The notes beneath the pieces were generated by a model, which was not told the DNA's origin, did no database searches, and saw only the letters and a program-made list of their open reading frames with translations. Positions 35,292 to 44,870 of a DNA stretch of 64,000 bases are shown in pieces. Position 1 is the stretch's first letter; each line of letters starts with the position of its first letter. The translations under genes and the position numbers were made by a program. Source of the DNA: Pelodictyon phaeoclathratiforme BU-1 (GTDB lineage: Bacteria > Bacteroidota > Chlorobiia > Chlorobiales > Chlorobiaceae); NCBI RefSeq assembly GCF_000020645.1, contig NC_011060.1, positions 2,618,501 through 2,682,500 on the forward strand. The letters are read 5' to 3'.

Positions 35292-35328
35292 AAGAAAAAA
35301 GCACGGCTCGCCCCCGTGCTTTTTTCTT
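35292..35328. terminator. Bidirectional-type terminator after bchS
   Basis: Fifteen-base arms AAGAAAAAAGCACGG and CCGTGCTTTTTTCTT around a short loop, beginning 27 bases after the bchS stop. The A-run/T-run arms would let it act in both directions. It implies that bchH has its own promoter. Confidence 0.93.
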
Positions 35329-35460
35329 GACCCCTGTCGGAAACAGATCCCGCCACACGGGGAAAGAGAGCTGGCAAAAATCTCATCAGAAATACGACAA
35401 TCCATCTCCCCGGTTTTCTTATTGCCAATCCATTTGGTATATTTCAGCAAAACCATTCAG

Positions 35461-35868
35461 ATGAACCAAAGAAAATGCAACCTGATTCGCTGTGCCTGTC
35501 GCTCTCTTGAGGTACTGCTCTTCTTTGTGATTTCTGTCGTTGGTTTTAACCTCTTTGCAAAAACCACCTCCTTCAACACCAAAACCAAGGCCAGGTCACT
35601 CTCCGGCAACCCGGTAGCCCCCCGTGAGCTCTCACTCTCCGGGATAGCGCCGCACGGCAACCTGAATCGCCTCTACAGCCTGTTTCCTTCACCAAGGCAG
35701 CAACAGCCCGCTGCATCTACCCTTTCCGTTGCTACCCATGCAACTCTCCTGCACCACCAACCTCTCCCTTTATCCTGTTGCAACCGGGAGCAGAACCATC
35801 AGCCCATCACCTCCCCACTCTCCACACCCGGTAACCTCTTCCAGCAAAACCCCATCCTGCTGATTTGA
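35461..35868 (+). CDS. Small unknown protein between bchS and bchH, possible
   Basis: 135 codons from the ATG at 35461. Seen: a hydrophobic segment (LEVLLFFVISVVGFNLFA, about residues 16-33) that would act as a signal anchor, then a polar, Pro/Gln/His/Ser-rich tail with a CC pair. No family recognised. A small gene between bchS and bchH also occurs in related genomes as I recall, but this cannot be checked here. Composition of the tail is odd and it may not be translated. Confidence 0.4.
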   Translation: MNQRKCNLIRCACRSLEVLLFFVISVVGFNLFAKTTSFNTKTKARSLSGNPVAPRELSLSGIAPHGNLNRLYSLFPSPRQQQPAASTLSVATHATLLHHQPLPLSCCNREQNHQPITSPLSTPGNLFQQNPILLI

Positions 35869-36002
35869 TACCCCTCTCCTTACCCTGATCAGGAAAGCTT
35901 TTGGCGGGAAAGCAGCAGATTCAGCTCCGGCGATTCCGAAATGCCAAAGCGCAATCGGAAACGACTGGCAATCATCACCTATTTATTGAGGGGTTACCAT
36001 CT

Positions 36003-39000
36003 ATGCATTTTGTGTTCCTTACCATGGAGGCCACCAACAACAGCGCACTGAAAGCCGCTGCGGGTGAGCTGAACAGGAAATATAAGGTCGGACTGGAGGT
36101 TTCCGTCTTCAGTCTCGGACTTCATAACAGCAAACAGCTCTGGGAAACGCTGGAACAGACTCTTCCGGTTGCCGATTTCCTCTTCGGTTCAATGCTCTTC
36201 AGTGAAGAAATTGTCAGACCACTCGAAAAACTGCTCGACACACTGAGCTGCCCGATCTGCATCATTACCAGCAATCCGGCCCTCGTCACCCGGACACGAG
36301 TGGGAAAATTTTCACTCCGCAAGCCAAAAAACGAGGAGCCAAAAGAGAGCAGCATCTTCAAACAATGGGCGTCAAAACTGATGCCAAAGCAGAGCCACGG
36401 AGAGAGCCAGCGGCAACTTGCACTGGTCAGAAGTGTCGGCCAGCTGATGAAACACATCCCCGGCAAAGCGCGTGACATACACACCTTCATTGCCGCCCAC
36501 CAGTTCTGGCTGAACGGTTCACAGGAAAATATGGAGCGCTTCCTCTCCCTTCTCATCGAGCGCTACTCTCCAGGCTGGAAAGGCAAACTGCCCCAGGAAG
36601 AGCCCCTTTTCTATCCTGATGCCGCCATCTGCCATCCGGAGGCCTCCGAACCCTTTTTCTCTGCCCGGCAATTTCTTGAATGGCAGCGCAAAAACAGACC
36701 AAACCCCGACCAAAAAGCGGTCATCATTCTTGCCATGCGCTCGACCGTGCTGAGCAAAAACATGGCCCATCTGAACGCGCTGGTGCAGGCGTTTGAATCA
36801 AAAGGAATCAACAGTTCGATTGCCTACAGCGGCGGTCTCGATTTCCGGCCTGCCCTTGAACGCTTTTTCAACCCCGACACCCCCGGCTCACTCAAGCCAT
36901 CTCTGCTGATCAACGCCACCGGCTTTTCACTCGTTGGCGGCCCTGCAGAAAACCGGGCTCCCGAAGCGGTCGAAGTGCTCAAACAACTCGATGTTCCCTG
37001 TCTGAATCTGATCCCTCTCTCCTTTCAGCCCATTGAACAGTGGCGAGAGAGCAACCTCGGCCTCACACCGCTGCAAACCGCACTGAGTGTGGCCGTAACC
37101 GAACTGGACGGCTCCATTGAACCACACATCTATGCCGGCACCGAAAGCGGAAGTGAGCGAACGATAGCGCTTGAAGGTGAGCTGCGTGTCATAACCAGCC
37201 GGGTAGAGCGACTCCTCCGGCTCCAGGAGAGAGCGCCTTCCGAAAAGAAAATTGCCATTATCCTCTTCAATTTTCCACCCAACCTCGGCAATGCCGGCAC
37301 AGCAGCATACCTCAATGTTTTCGAGAGCCTGCACCGACTGCTTGCAGAGATGAAAACAGCAGGTTACCGGGTTGATCTGCCCGAAACAAGCGAGGCACTC
37401 CGGGAACGGCTGCTTGAAGGCAACCGCCTCATCTATGGCACCGACGGCAATGTTGAAGCACATCTGCCAGTCGAGGAGTACCGCAAACGCTTCCCTGCCT
37501 ACGAAGCCATCGAGCCATTCTGGGGCGATGCTCCGGGTGAAATCCTCAATGACCGCACCCGTTTTCATATTCTCGGCTGCTCACTCGGCAACATCTTTAT
37601 CGGCCAGCAGCCCAGTTTTGGATACGAACGCGACCCGATGCGCCTGCTCATGGCAAAAGATGCCGCGCCAAACCACGCCTTTGCCGCCTTCTACACCTGG
37701 ATAGAGCAATGCTTCGATGCCGACGCCGTACTCCACTTCGGCACACACGGCGCCCTCGAATTCATGCCCGGCAAACAGGTGGGACTCTCAAGCTCATGCT
37801 GGCCAAAACGGTTGATCGGCAGCCTCCCGAACTTTTACTGCTACTGCGTCAATAACCCAAGCGAAGGAACAATCGCCAAACGCCGAGGCTTCGCCACCCT
37901 CATCAGCTACCTCTCGCCACCGCTTGAACATGCCGGACTCTACAAAAACCTGCGCAAACTCAAAGAGCTGATAGCCGGATTCCGAAACCTTCCTTCAGAA
38001 GAGCTGCTCGAAGAGATCAAAGAACTTGCTGCAGCAACCGAAATTGACGGAAACAGCGAAGAGAGGCCCGCCGAGGAGTATATCGCGAAGCTCAACAACG
38101 AGCTCTACATGATTGAGGAGCGCATGATTCCACTCGGACTGCACATCATGGGCCAGGCGCCAACACCCGAAAGCGTCAGCGACCATCTGGCCCTGCTTGC
38201 AGCACACCGTCGGCCCGAGCTTGACGGAAAATCCCTGCCCGAGCTGCTCTGCCACCACCTCGGCTACGATTACGAGGAGCTGCTCGATACCCTTGGCAGT
38301 GACAGGAAAGCGCAGGAGCGATGGCAGCGGGTATCGGCAATAAACCGTGAAGCCGTCAAACGTTTTACCGGACACTTCGACCCGGAAAAAAGTCCCGGTC
38401 TGGCAATCGCAACCCTGCTCGAAGGGAGCCTTGTCGTCAGGATGGCCGCAGCCAACGACTATCTGCATCGAGAAGCAGGCACAAAGGCGACAGAGCTCCA
38501 TCGTCTCTGGCACTTCCTCAACACCGTCCTCGTCAATCTTGCTGAAAACCATGAACTGCAGGCCGTACTCCACGCCCTTGAAGGAAAGTATACCCCCCCA
38601 TCGCCAGGCAACGACCTTGTCCGAAACCCCGACATTGTCCCGACAGGCCGAAATATTCACGCTCTTGATCCCTACAGCATCCCCTCATCCTTTGCCCGGC
38701 AGGCAGGAAAACTATCGGCTGAAGAGCTGCTGCTGCACTATCGCACCGAGAGTGGAGAGAACCCGGAATCCATAGCCCTCATCCTCTGGGGAACCGATAA
38801 CCTGAAAAGCGATGGCGAAGGAGTTGCCCAGGCACTCGCCCTCATGGGCGCAAGGGTCAAAAGCGACGAACTGGGCAAAATCGCTGATGTAGAACTGATA
38901 CCCCTGGCCGAGCTGGGCCGCCCCCGCATTGACGTGGTCATGACCATCAGCGGTATTTTCCGCGACCTCCTCTCCCTGCAAGTCAAACTGCTTGACCGGG

Positions 39001-39833
39001 CAGCCCGTATGGCCGCTGCGGCGGAGGAACCCGACGAAATGAACTTTATCAAAAAACATGTCCGCCAGGAGATGACCCAGAGAGGCTGCACCCTTGATGA
39101 AGCCTCAAACAGAGTCTATTCAAACGCACCCGGAAGTTACGGCGCCAATGTAAACCACCTGGTCGAAAGCAGCACATGGGAAGAGGAGAGCCAGCTTGCC
39201 GATGCTTTTGTCAGCCGAAAGAGCTTCGCCGTAACTCCTTCCGGCCAGTGGGAAGAGTGCCCCGAAGCTCTCCGTTCCGCACTGAAGCATGTCACCCTCA
39301 CCTTCCAGAATATCGACAGTTACGAAATCGGTATTTCTGATATTGATCATTATTATGAGTATCTTGGCGGAGTTTCAAAAACTGTAGAACAGCTCAGCCA
39401 GGCAAAACCAAGGGTAATGGTTGGCGATATCGACGGCACAGGAAAAAAACAGCGAATCTGTTCACTCGAAAAGATGGTCTCCCTTGAAGCACGCACCAAA
39501 CTGCTCAATCCGAAATGGTACGACGCAATGCTTGAACATGGCTATGAAGGAGTGCGGGAGATAGAATCACATCTCAGCAACACCTATGGATGGAGTGCAA
39601 CAGCATCAGCAGTCAAAAAATGGACCTACGACCAGTTCAATGAAACCTTCCTGCAAGACAAGGCCATGCTTGAACGGCTTCGGGAACTCAACCCCCACGC
39701 AACCATCTCCATGACAAAACGATTGCTCGAAGCACACTCCCGAGGATTCTGGGAAGCCGATACCGCCACCATTGAAGAGCTGCAGGAGCTCTACGCCGAT
39801 CTTGAAACAAGAATTGAAGGGGTGCAGCAGTAA
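36003..39833 (+). CDS. bchH: Magnesium chelatase large (porphyrin-binding) subunit BchH
   Basis: Binds protoporphyrin IX and receives Mg2+ with the help of BchD/BchI: the first committed step to bacteriochlorophyll. 1276 residues from the ATG at 36003, which matches the usual family start; the frame extends upstream to a TTG at 35901 without family support. Seen: FLFGSMLFSEEI, YSGGLDFRPALERFF, TGFSLVGGPAENRAPEAVE, IILFNFPPNLGNAGTAAYLN, HFGTHGALEFMPGKQVG, NNPSEGTIAKRRGFATLISY and GNDLVRNPDIVPTGRNIHALDPYSIPS. N- and C-terminal parts are closer to ChlH than those of the bchS neighbour. Upstream of bchM and bchE. Confidence 0.92.
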   Translation: MHFVFLTMEATNNSALKAAAGELNRKYKVGLEVSVFSLGLHNSKQLWETLEQTLPVADFLFGSMLFSEEIVRPLEKLLDTLSCPICIITSNPALVTRTRVGKFSLRKPKNEEPKESSIFKQWASKLMPKQSHGESQRQLALVRSVGQLMKHIPGKARDIHTFIAAHQFWLNGSQENMERFLSLLIERYSPGWKGKLPQEEPLFYPDAAICHPEASEPFFSARQFLEWQRKNRPNPDQKAVIILAMRSTVLSKNMAHLNALVQAFESKGINSSIAYSGGLDFRPALERFFNPDTPGSLKPSLLINATGFSLVGGPAENRAPEAVEVLKQLDVPCLNLIPLSFQPIEQWRESNLGLTPLQTALSVAVTELDGSIEPHIYAGTESGSERTIALEGELRVITSRVERLLRLQERAPSEKKIAIILFNFPPNLGNAGTAAYLNVFESLHRLLAEMKTAGYRVDLPETSEALRERLLEGNRLIYGTDGNVEAHLPVEEYRKRFPAYEAIEPFWGDAPGEILNDRTRFHILGCSLGNIFIGQQPSFGYERDPMRLLMAKDAAPNHAFAAFYTWIEQCFDADAVLHFGTHGALEFMPGKQVGLSSSCWPKRLIGSLPNFYCYCVNNPSEGTIAKRRGFATLISYLSPPLEHAGLYKNLRKLKELIAGFRNLPSEELLEEIKELAAATEIDGNSEERPAEEYIAKLNNELYMIEERMIPLGLHIMGQAPTPESVSDHLALLAAHRRPELDGKSLPELLCHHLGYDYEELLDTLGSDRKAQERWQRVSAINREAVKRFTGHFDPEKSPGLAIATLLEGSLVVRMAAANDYLHREAGTKATELHRLWHFLNTVLVNLAENHELQAVLHALEGKYTPPSPGNDLVRNPDIVPTGRNIHALDPYSIPSSFARQAGKLSAEELLLHYRTESGENPESIALILWGTDNLKSDGEGVAQALALMGARVKSDELGKIADVELIPLAELGRPRIDVVMTISGIFRDLLSLQVKLLDRAARMAAAAEEPDEMNFIKKHVRQEMTQRGCTLDEASNRVYSNAPGSYGANVNHLVESSTWEEESQLADAFVSRKSFAVTPSGQWEECPEALRSALKHVTLTFQNIDSYEIGISDIDHYYEYLGGVSKTVEQLSQAKPRVMVGDIDGTGKKQRICSLEKMVSLEARTKLLNPKWYDAMLEHGYEGVREIESHLSNTYGWSATASAVKKWTYDQFNETFLQDKAMLERLRELNPHATISMTKRLLEAHSRGFWEADTATIEELQELYADLETRIEGVQQ

Positions 39834-39893
39834 GCGCCCGGCTTGAAGATATTTTTTACACAGTCAACCACGCAACCGTCAAACCAGTACACT

Positions 39894-40592
39894 ATGAGCA
39901 GCTCATCTTTCAATGCTGAAGAACACAAGAAAATGCTCCGTTCCTATTTCAATGGCCAGGGCTTTCAGCGATGGGCATCGATCTACGGCGACGACAAACT
40001 CTCCTCCGTACGCAACACCGTGCGTCAGGGCCATGCCGTCATGATGGACAAGGCATTCGACTGGCTGCAGCAGCTCGGACTACCCAAAGGAGCCTCGATA
40101 CTTGATGCCGGATGCGGCACAGGGCTCTTCAGCATCCGCCTCGCAAAAGCGGGGTACAAGGTAACGTCGGTCGATATTGCCTCGCAGATGGTCAACAAGG
40201 CAAAAGAGGAGGCCACCAGGCAAGGGGTAGAGAAAAACATCACCTTTGAGGTCAACACCCTTGAATCAGTAAGCGGCACCTACGATGCCGTCGTCTGCTT
40301 TGACGTCCTGATCCACTACCCGGCAGAGGGATTTTCACAGGCATTCCGCAACCTCGCCAGCCTGACAAAAGGATCGGTTATTTTCACCTATGCCCCCTAC
40401 AACAAAATCCTTGCACTGCAGCACTGGATTGGCGGCTATTTCCCGAAAAAAGAGCGCCGCACCACCATTCAGATGATCCGCGACGAAGAGATGCAAAACG
40501 CCATGAAAAAAACAGGCATGAAGGTAAAAACCCGAGAAAAGATCAGCTTCGGATTTTATCATACCATGCTGATGAACGCGTCACACAACTGA
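39894..40592 (+). CDS. bchM: Mg-protoporphyrin IX O-methyltransferase
   Basis: Methylates the C13 propionate of Mg-protoporphyrin IX with S-adenosylmethionine. 232 residues from the ATG at 39894. Seen: the SAM site ILDAGCGTGLFSIRLAKAGYKVTSVDIA, the acidic post-site VVCFDVLIHYP, and family-specific YFNGQGFQRWASIYGDD and FTYAPYNKIL. BchM functions with BchH, which precedes it by about 60 bases on the same strand; the next step, BchE, follows. Confidence 0.95.
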   Translation: MSSSSFNAEEHKKMLRSYFNGQGFQRWASIYGDDKLSSVRNTVRQGHAVMMDKAFDWLQQLGLPKGASILDAGCGTGLFSIRLAKAGYKVTSVDIASQMVNKAKEEATRQGVEKNITFEVNTLESVSGTYDAVVCFDVLIHYPAEGFSQAFRNLASLTKGSVIFTYAPYNKILALQHWIGGYFPKKERRTTIQMIRDEEMQNAMKKTGMKVKTREKISFGFYHTMLMNASHN

Positions 40593-40738
40593 GGGTGCAA
40601 AAAAGAAAACCCTATGAAAATTGTATAGAATAATTGTAAATTAATGGTTCAGGGATTTTTGAAGCCAATACAGGAGTTCCCTGTTGTTTCACGCTGCAAT
40701 CCCTATTTTGTAAAAACATATCCGGAGGATGGAAACCG

Positions 40739-42379
40739 ATGAAAATATTGATGGTTCAGCCAAATTATCATTCAGGTGGAGCCGAAATTGCCGGTAACTG
40801 GACGCCAAGCTGGGTCGCCTATATCGGTGGGGCCCTGAAACAGGCAGGATTTGATCAGGTGCGCTTTGTTGATGCCATGTGCGATAACCTTGATAACGAC
40901 CAGATAGAAGAGGTCATCCGCAAAAACAAGCCGGATGTCGTCATGGCAACCAATATCACCCCATCGATCTTCAAGGCACAGGAGATCATGAAGATTGCCA
41001 AAAAGGTAGACCCGAAAATCAGGACCATCATGGGCGGCATTCACTCAACCTTCATGTACCCGCAGGTACTGAGCGAAGCGCCAGAAACCGACTACGTTGT
41101 CCGCGGTGAAGGCGAAGAGGTGACCGTCAACCTCATCCGCGAAATCGCCGCAGGAACCGACCGGCAGAACCGGGGTGACATTACCGGTATCGCCTATCTC
41201 GACGACGAAGGCAACGTCTTTGCAACACCTGCGCATCCCGTCATCGAAGATCTCGACACCCTCTCCCCCGACTGGAGCCTCTACGAGTGGGACAAATACA
41301 TCTACACCCCTCTCAACTGCCGCCTCGCGGTACCGAACTTTGCCAGAGGATGTCCTTTTACCTGCACCTTCTGCTCACAGTGGCAGTTCTGGCGTCGTTA
41401 CAGAGCCCGCAGCCCGAAACTCTTTGTCGATGAAATCGAAGTACTCGTCAAACAGCATAAAGTAGGCTTTTTCATCCTTGCCGACGAAGAGCCAACCATC
41501 AACAAGCAGAAGTTCGTCTCGCTCTGCCAAGAACTTATCGACCGCAAGCTCGATGTCACCTGGGGTATCAACACCCGCGTGACCGACATCATGCGTGATG
41601 CCGACCTGCTCCCCTTCTTCCGCAAGGCCGGTCTCGTACACGTTTCACTCGGCACCGAAGCGGCCAGCCAGATGAACCTCAACCGCTTCCGCAAAGAGAC
41701 CACCATCGAGGAGAACAAGCTCGCCATCAAGCTGCTCCAGAAAAACGGCATTGTTGCCGAAGCGCAGTTCGTCATGGGACTTGAGCACGAAACCCCGGAG
41801 ACCATCGAAGAGACCTACCAGCTCTGCAAGGACTGGGATCCCGACATGGCCAACTGGACCATCTACACCCCATGGCCCTTCTCCGATCTCTTCAAAGAGC
41901 TTGGCGACAGGGTAGAGGTACGCGACTACTCCAAGTACAACTTCGTCACACCGATCATCAAGCCCGACAACATGGAGCGTGAAGAGGTGCTGAAAGGGGT
42001 ACTGAAATCATACGCACGCTTCTACGCACGCAAGACCTTCTTCAGCTACCCCTGGATCAAGGATCCCTACGTACGCAAATACATGCTTGGCTGCCTCAAA
42101 GCCTTTGCCCAGACCACCATTACCAAGCGCTTCTACGACATCGACCGTGTCAAGACCAAGAACCGCAAGATCGAAATCGACCTCGGCTTCGACAAATCAA
42201 GGATTCTGACACAGGAGGAGGTCAAAAACCTCAAGGAGCTGCGCCCCGAAATGGTTGCCGACATGAGCTTTGGCTTGAAAGAGGCTGGTTACCAGCGTGA
42301 ACACGACGAACACAACTGGGACGAATTCGACGAGAGCACCATCAAGGATCGGAACTCTTCAACCGTCCGCAACTGCTGA
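40739..42379 (+). CDS. bchE: Anaerobic Mg-protoporphyrin IX monomethyl ester cyclase (radical SAM, B12-dependent)
   Basis: Forms the isocyclic ring E without oxygen. 546 residues. Seen: the N-terminal B12-binding-type domain (QPNYHSGGAEIAGNW ... IMGGIHSTFMYP), the radical-SAM cysteines in ARGCPFTCTFCSQWQFWRRYR (CxxxCxxC, near residue 205), and the C-terminal helical domain. GGAGG lies about 11 bases before the ATG. Its last residues (NSSTVRNC) are important here: shortened copies of this gene tail occur at 43057-43126 and 53625-53850. Confidence 0.97.
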   Translation: MKILMVQPNYHSGGAEIAGNWTPSWVAYIGGALKQAGFDQVRFVDAMCDNLDNDQIEEVIRKNKPDVVMATNITPSIFKAQEIMKIAKKVDPKIRTIMGGIHSTFMYPQVLSEAPETDYVVRGEGEEVTVNLIREIAAGTDRQNRGDITGIAYLDDEGNVFATPAHPVIEDLDTLSPDWSLYEWDKYIYTPLNCRLAVPNFARGCPFTCTFCSQWQFWRRYRARSPKLFVDEIEVLVKQHKVGFFILADEEPTINKQKFVSLCQELIDRKLDVTWGINTRVTDIMRDADLLPFFRKAGLVHVSLGTEAASQMNLNRFRKETTIEENKLAIKLLQKNGIVAEAQFVMGLEHETPETIEETYQLCKDWDPDMANWTIYTPWPFSDLFKELGDRVEVRDYSKYNFVTPIIKPDNMEREEVLKGVLKSYARFYARKTFFSYPWIKDPYVRKYMLGCLKAFAQTTITKRFYDIDRVKTKNRKIEIDLGFDKSRILTQEEVKNLKELRPEMVADMSFGLKEAGYQREHDEHNWDEFDESTIKDRNSSTVRNC

Positions 42380-42428
42380 ACAGATAGTGAAGTTGTGAGG
42401 CCTCGAAAAGCCTCGAACCCGTAATAAA

Positions 42429-42465
42429 AATAGCCCTGCAGCAATGTGGGGCTATTCTTTTTTTA
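42429..42465 (+). terminator. Terminator of the bch operon
   Basis: AATAGCCC (42429-42436) pairs with GGGCTATT (42449-42456), followed by CTTTTTTT, about 50 bases after the bchE stop. Confidence 0.88.
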
Positions 42466-42481
42466 TTATTATCAGTACTTG

Positions 42482-42763
42482 CTATGAGTCACCATAATGA
42501 CCTCTGAGGGAAAGTACCTGCACAGTTACTACTGCATCAATGATTTTGTAGATGATTCGATCCTTCTTATTCACTCTTCTCGACCAATAGCCCGAAAAAT
42601 CACCCTTCAGTCGTTCAGCCTTACCTGTACCCGTGGTTGGATGCTCTGAAAGTTCAAACAAAATTTTTTCAATCTTTCTGAGGGTAGACTTATCCCCAAT
42701 TTTATGCAAAATTCTCAGCTCTTCCTTTGCTTCCGGTGTTAGTATTACAGTATACTTGCCCAT
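42482..42763 (-). CDS. Txe/YoeB-like (RelE superfamily) toxin
   Basis: 93 residues. Seen: YTVILTPEAKEELRILHK, then LKGDFSGYWSRRVNKKDRIIYKI and VQVLSLRGHY, which is the YoeB pattern with the Arg/Tyr/His residues used for ribosome-dependent mRNA cleavage. The antitoxin gene lies upstream on the same strand with a 19-base overlap, the normal order for this type. The pair is enclosed by the end of bchE and a second, shortened bchE tail. Confidence 0.88.
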   Translation of the reverse strand: MGKYTVILTPEAKEELRILHKIGDKSTLRKIEKILFELSEHPTTGTGKAERLKGDFSGYWSRRVNKKDRIIYKIIDAVVTVQVLSLRGHYGDS

Positions 42764-43002
42764 ATATTTTTCGGGTCTTTAATCTCAGTAAACCTTCCAG
42801 CCGCAATATCCTCCTCACCTCTTTTCAATACCTCCAGCAACCTCGTATTGTCTGAGTCGTTATCCTTCACCGTAACTTTTTTCCCAGGCACAATCTCAAC
42901 AGTCTCACTCTTGTTGAACCGCACCACAACTTTTTCCCTCGTTGCCATCTCCAGATATTTCCTGAGGTTCCTGCGTAACTCTGTTGTGCTGATCGCTATC
43001 AT
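42745..43002 (-). CDS. Phd/YefM-like antitoxin
   Basis: 85 residues. Seen: ISTTELRRNLRKYLEMATREKVVVRF, the Phd/YefM DNA-binding start, and a C-terminal charged part for toxin binding. It should neutralise the downstream YoeB-like toxin and repress the shared promoter. Overlap with the toxin gene indicates translational coupling. Confidence 0.82.
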   Translation of the reverse strand: MIAISTTELRRNLRKYLEMATREKVVVRFNKSETVEIVPGKKVTVKDNDSDNTRLLEVLKRGEEDIAAGRFTEIKDPKNIWASIL

Positions 43003-43056
43003 GATTCTCTCTCCTGCATTTCGTTACCGTATATCGTACAAAGTATACTCATTTTT

Positions 43057-43126
43057 CCGCCAAAAACAGCAAAGAGCTGCGCCCCAGGGATGGTTGCCTC
43101 CTCATCAGTCCGTAACACTGCTGAAC
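43057..43126 (+). pseudogene. Shortened copy of the bchE 3' end
   Basis: CAAAAACAGCAAAGAGCTGCG at the start corresponds to bchE codons VKNLKELRP, then ATGGTTGCCTCCTCATCAGT and CTGCTGAAC follow, matching bchE's MVA and its final STVRNC-stop after an internal deletion of about 95 bases. The reading frame is broken by one base. The same deletion junction is present in the remnant at 53625-53850. Confidence 0.8.
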
Positions 43127-43167
43127 GGGGATGGTGCATCCACTCTGCCCACTGCCCGCACCCATCC

Positions 43168-44808
43168 TTACGCCGGCCTCACCCTCACTACATCAAACTT
43201 CCAGAGCCACTGCAACGCTCTCACCCCGGCAGATGTTGCAAGTCCGGCAGCTCCAAGCAGTTCATTGACGCTTGGCAGTGAGCCCTTTTCCAGTTCAGCC
43301 AGCAGCGCCATCAGCGACTCCTTCGGAAGCAGAACCGCATCAAAAGCATAACCGACCATCGAAAGGGTGAGCAGGTCATGCAACCGTGTATGGGCGCCCG
43401 GCAGCATCTCTACAATCCAGCTCCCGCCCAGCGTCTGGGTGGAAAAATGGGCAAAGCGGGCAAAGGGATCCGCCCGTGTCGGCCACGGCTCAACAGCGCT
43501 GCCAGCAGCTTCCGTACGAATACGCCCCAACGTATCAGCAAGCGCCGCATAACGATGCAGAATCACCGACCAATCATACCCTTCACGCGCCCTCTTCAGG
43601 CCTGCAGCCCCCATTGCTCGCCGTTTCTCACCATCCAGAGCCAGGGTCAACAGCGCCCGGGCGAGAGCCGTCGGTTCAACCACCGTCGCCATGCTTGTTC
43701 GCCCGATATAAAAATCATAAGTATCCATCCCCAGCGCGTGACGTACCGCCAAATCACGCCCCACACCTGCAGGAGGCAGAATGGTCGCCACCCGAAAACC
43801 ATCAACTCCGTCACGCACCGTATCCTTGTAGCCATCCCAGTCACTCACCACCACCGGCAAACCTGCCGCCATCGCCTCCACCGGTGTCAAACCAAACGTC
43901 TCCTGAATATTATCCGAAACCGAGACAAAAACATCCGCCCCCTGCCATGCCTGCCGGTAACGCGGCTCATCCTGCCCATCCACCAACAAGAATCGCACTG
44001 AAGGCGCCAGAAGCTTCTGCGCCTTGATATAGGCCCCTTTTATCGCGTCATTAGGAAAAACACCCGCCTCGATACAGGTAACCGGCACCTGCTGTGCAAC
44101 TTTTTCCAGCGCCTGATAGAGAGGCGCCTGATTAGCCTTGGCATGAAAGGAGAGACGACCGGCAAAAAGAAAAACGCACTCCCCATCTCTAAACCCAAGG
44201 GTTTGCCGTGCAGCTTCGCGTCCGCCAGACTCAGGAGCAAAGGCTGACACATCAACACCAAGTGGAATAATGGGAAGCTCTACCTGCACAAAACGGCTTG
44301 CTCCCGTCTGCTCACGCCACCACTCCCGCACTTCAGCCTGCAACGTGCTTACCAGGGTATGCGCTGCCCGGGAAGTACAGATCAGCGCATCCCACGGCTT
44401 GAAGGGCGGAAGCACAAGATTGGCAATCTGGTCCATCGCTATGCCGGAGCTGAGGGTATGGGTCACCCCCATCAGACTGTAGGCATCCGGACGCCAGAGA
44501 TTTCGTGCAGCAGCAAACTCTGTGGGAGGAGGCGCCGGATAATAAAGAGCGCTAACTGAATCGACGCCCCGCCAGTTGGCAAAATCGTGCCACCGCAACT
44601 CACCCGAAAAACCATCCCCCCTGAGTTGCCTCACCATGCTCTCTGCTGTTTTTGCATCCGGCGCCACCCCATGAAGCAGGCCTGAAGGCCAGGTACGCGC
44701 AACACCGCGCATAAAAGCCTTCCCGGCGCTCTGACGACCCATAATTTTCTTCGCCGTCGAATAGGCATCACCCGCAAAATATATGGCAAAATTGTTTTGC
44801 TGCATCAT
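43168..44808 (-). CDS. Glycosyltransferase family 4-type protein
   Basis: 546 residues. Seen: a GT-B C-terminal domain with CVFLFAGRLSFHAKANQ, DVFVSVSDNIQETFGLTPVEAMAAGLPVVVSDWDGYKDTVRDGVDGFRV, the family 4 nucleotide-sugar motif with its E-x7-E glutamates, and an N-terminal acceptor domain (LMGVTHTLSSGIAMDQI). The last about 110 residues (after LGRIRTEAAG) are an extra helical tail. Probably cytosolic, building surface polysaccharide. Its 3' end directly adjoins the bchE-tail remnant. Confidence 0.85.
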   Translation of the reverse strand: MMQQNNFAIYFAGDAYSTAKKIMGRQSAGKAFMRGVARTWPSGLLHGVAPDAKTAESMVRQLRGDGFSGELRWHDFANWRGVDSVSALYYPAPPPTEFAAARNLWRPDAYSLMGVTHTLSSGIAMDQIANLVLPPFKPWDALICTSRAAHTLVSTLQAEVREWWREQTGASRFVQVELPIIPLGVDVSAFAPESGGREAARQTLGFRDGECVFLFAGRLSFHAKANQAPLYQALEKVAQQVPVTCIEAGVFPNDAIKGAYIKAQKLLAPSVRFLLVDGQDEPRYRQAWQGADVFVSVSDNIQETFGLTPVEAMAAGLPVVVSDWDGYKDTVRDGVDGFRVATILPPAGVGRDLAVRHALGMDTYDFYIGRTSMATVVEPTALARALLTLALDGEKRRAMGAAGLKRAREGYDWSVILHRYAALADTLGRIRTEAAGSAVEPWPTRADPFARFAHFSTQTLGGSWIVEMLPGAHTRLHDLLTLSMVGYAFDAVLLPKESLMALLAELEKGSLPSVNELLGAAGLATSAGVRALQWLWKFDVVRVRPA

Positions 44809-44870
44809 ACACTACGTTTACGATTCACTAAATCCAGGCCAGCAATTCAACGTTACCAATCACCTGAGGC

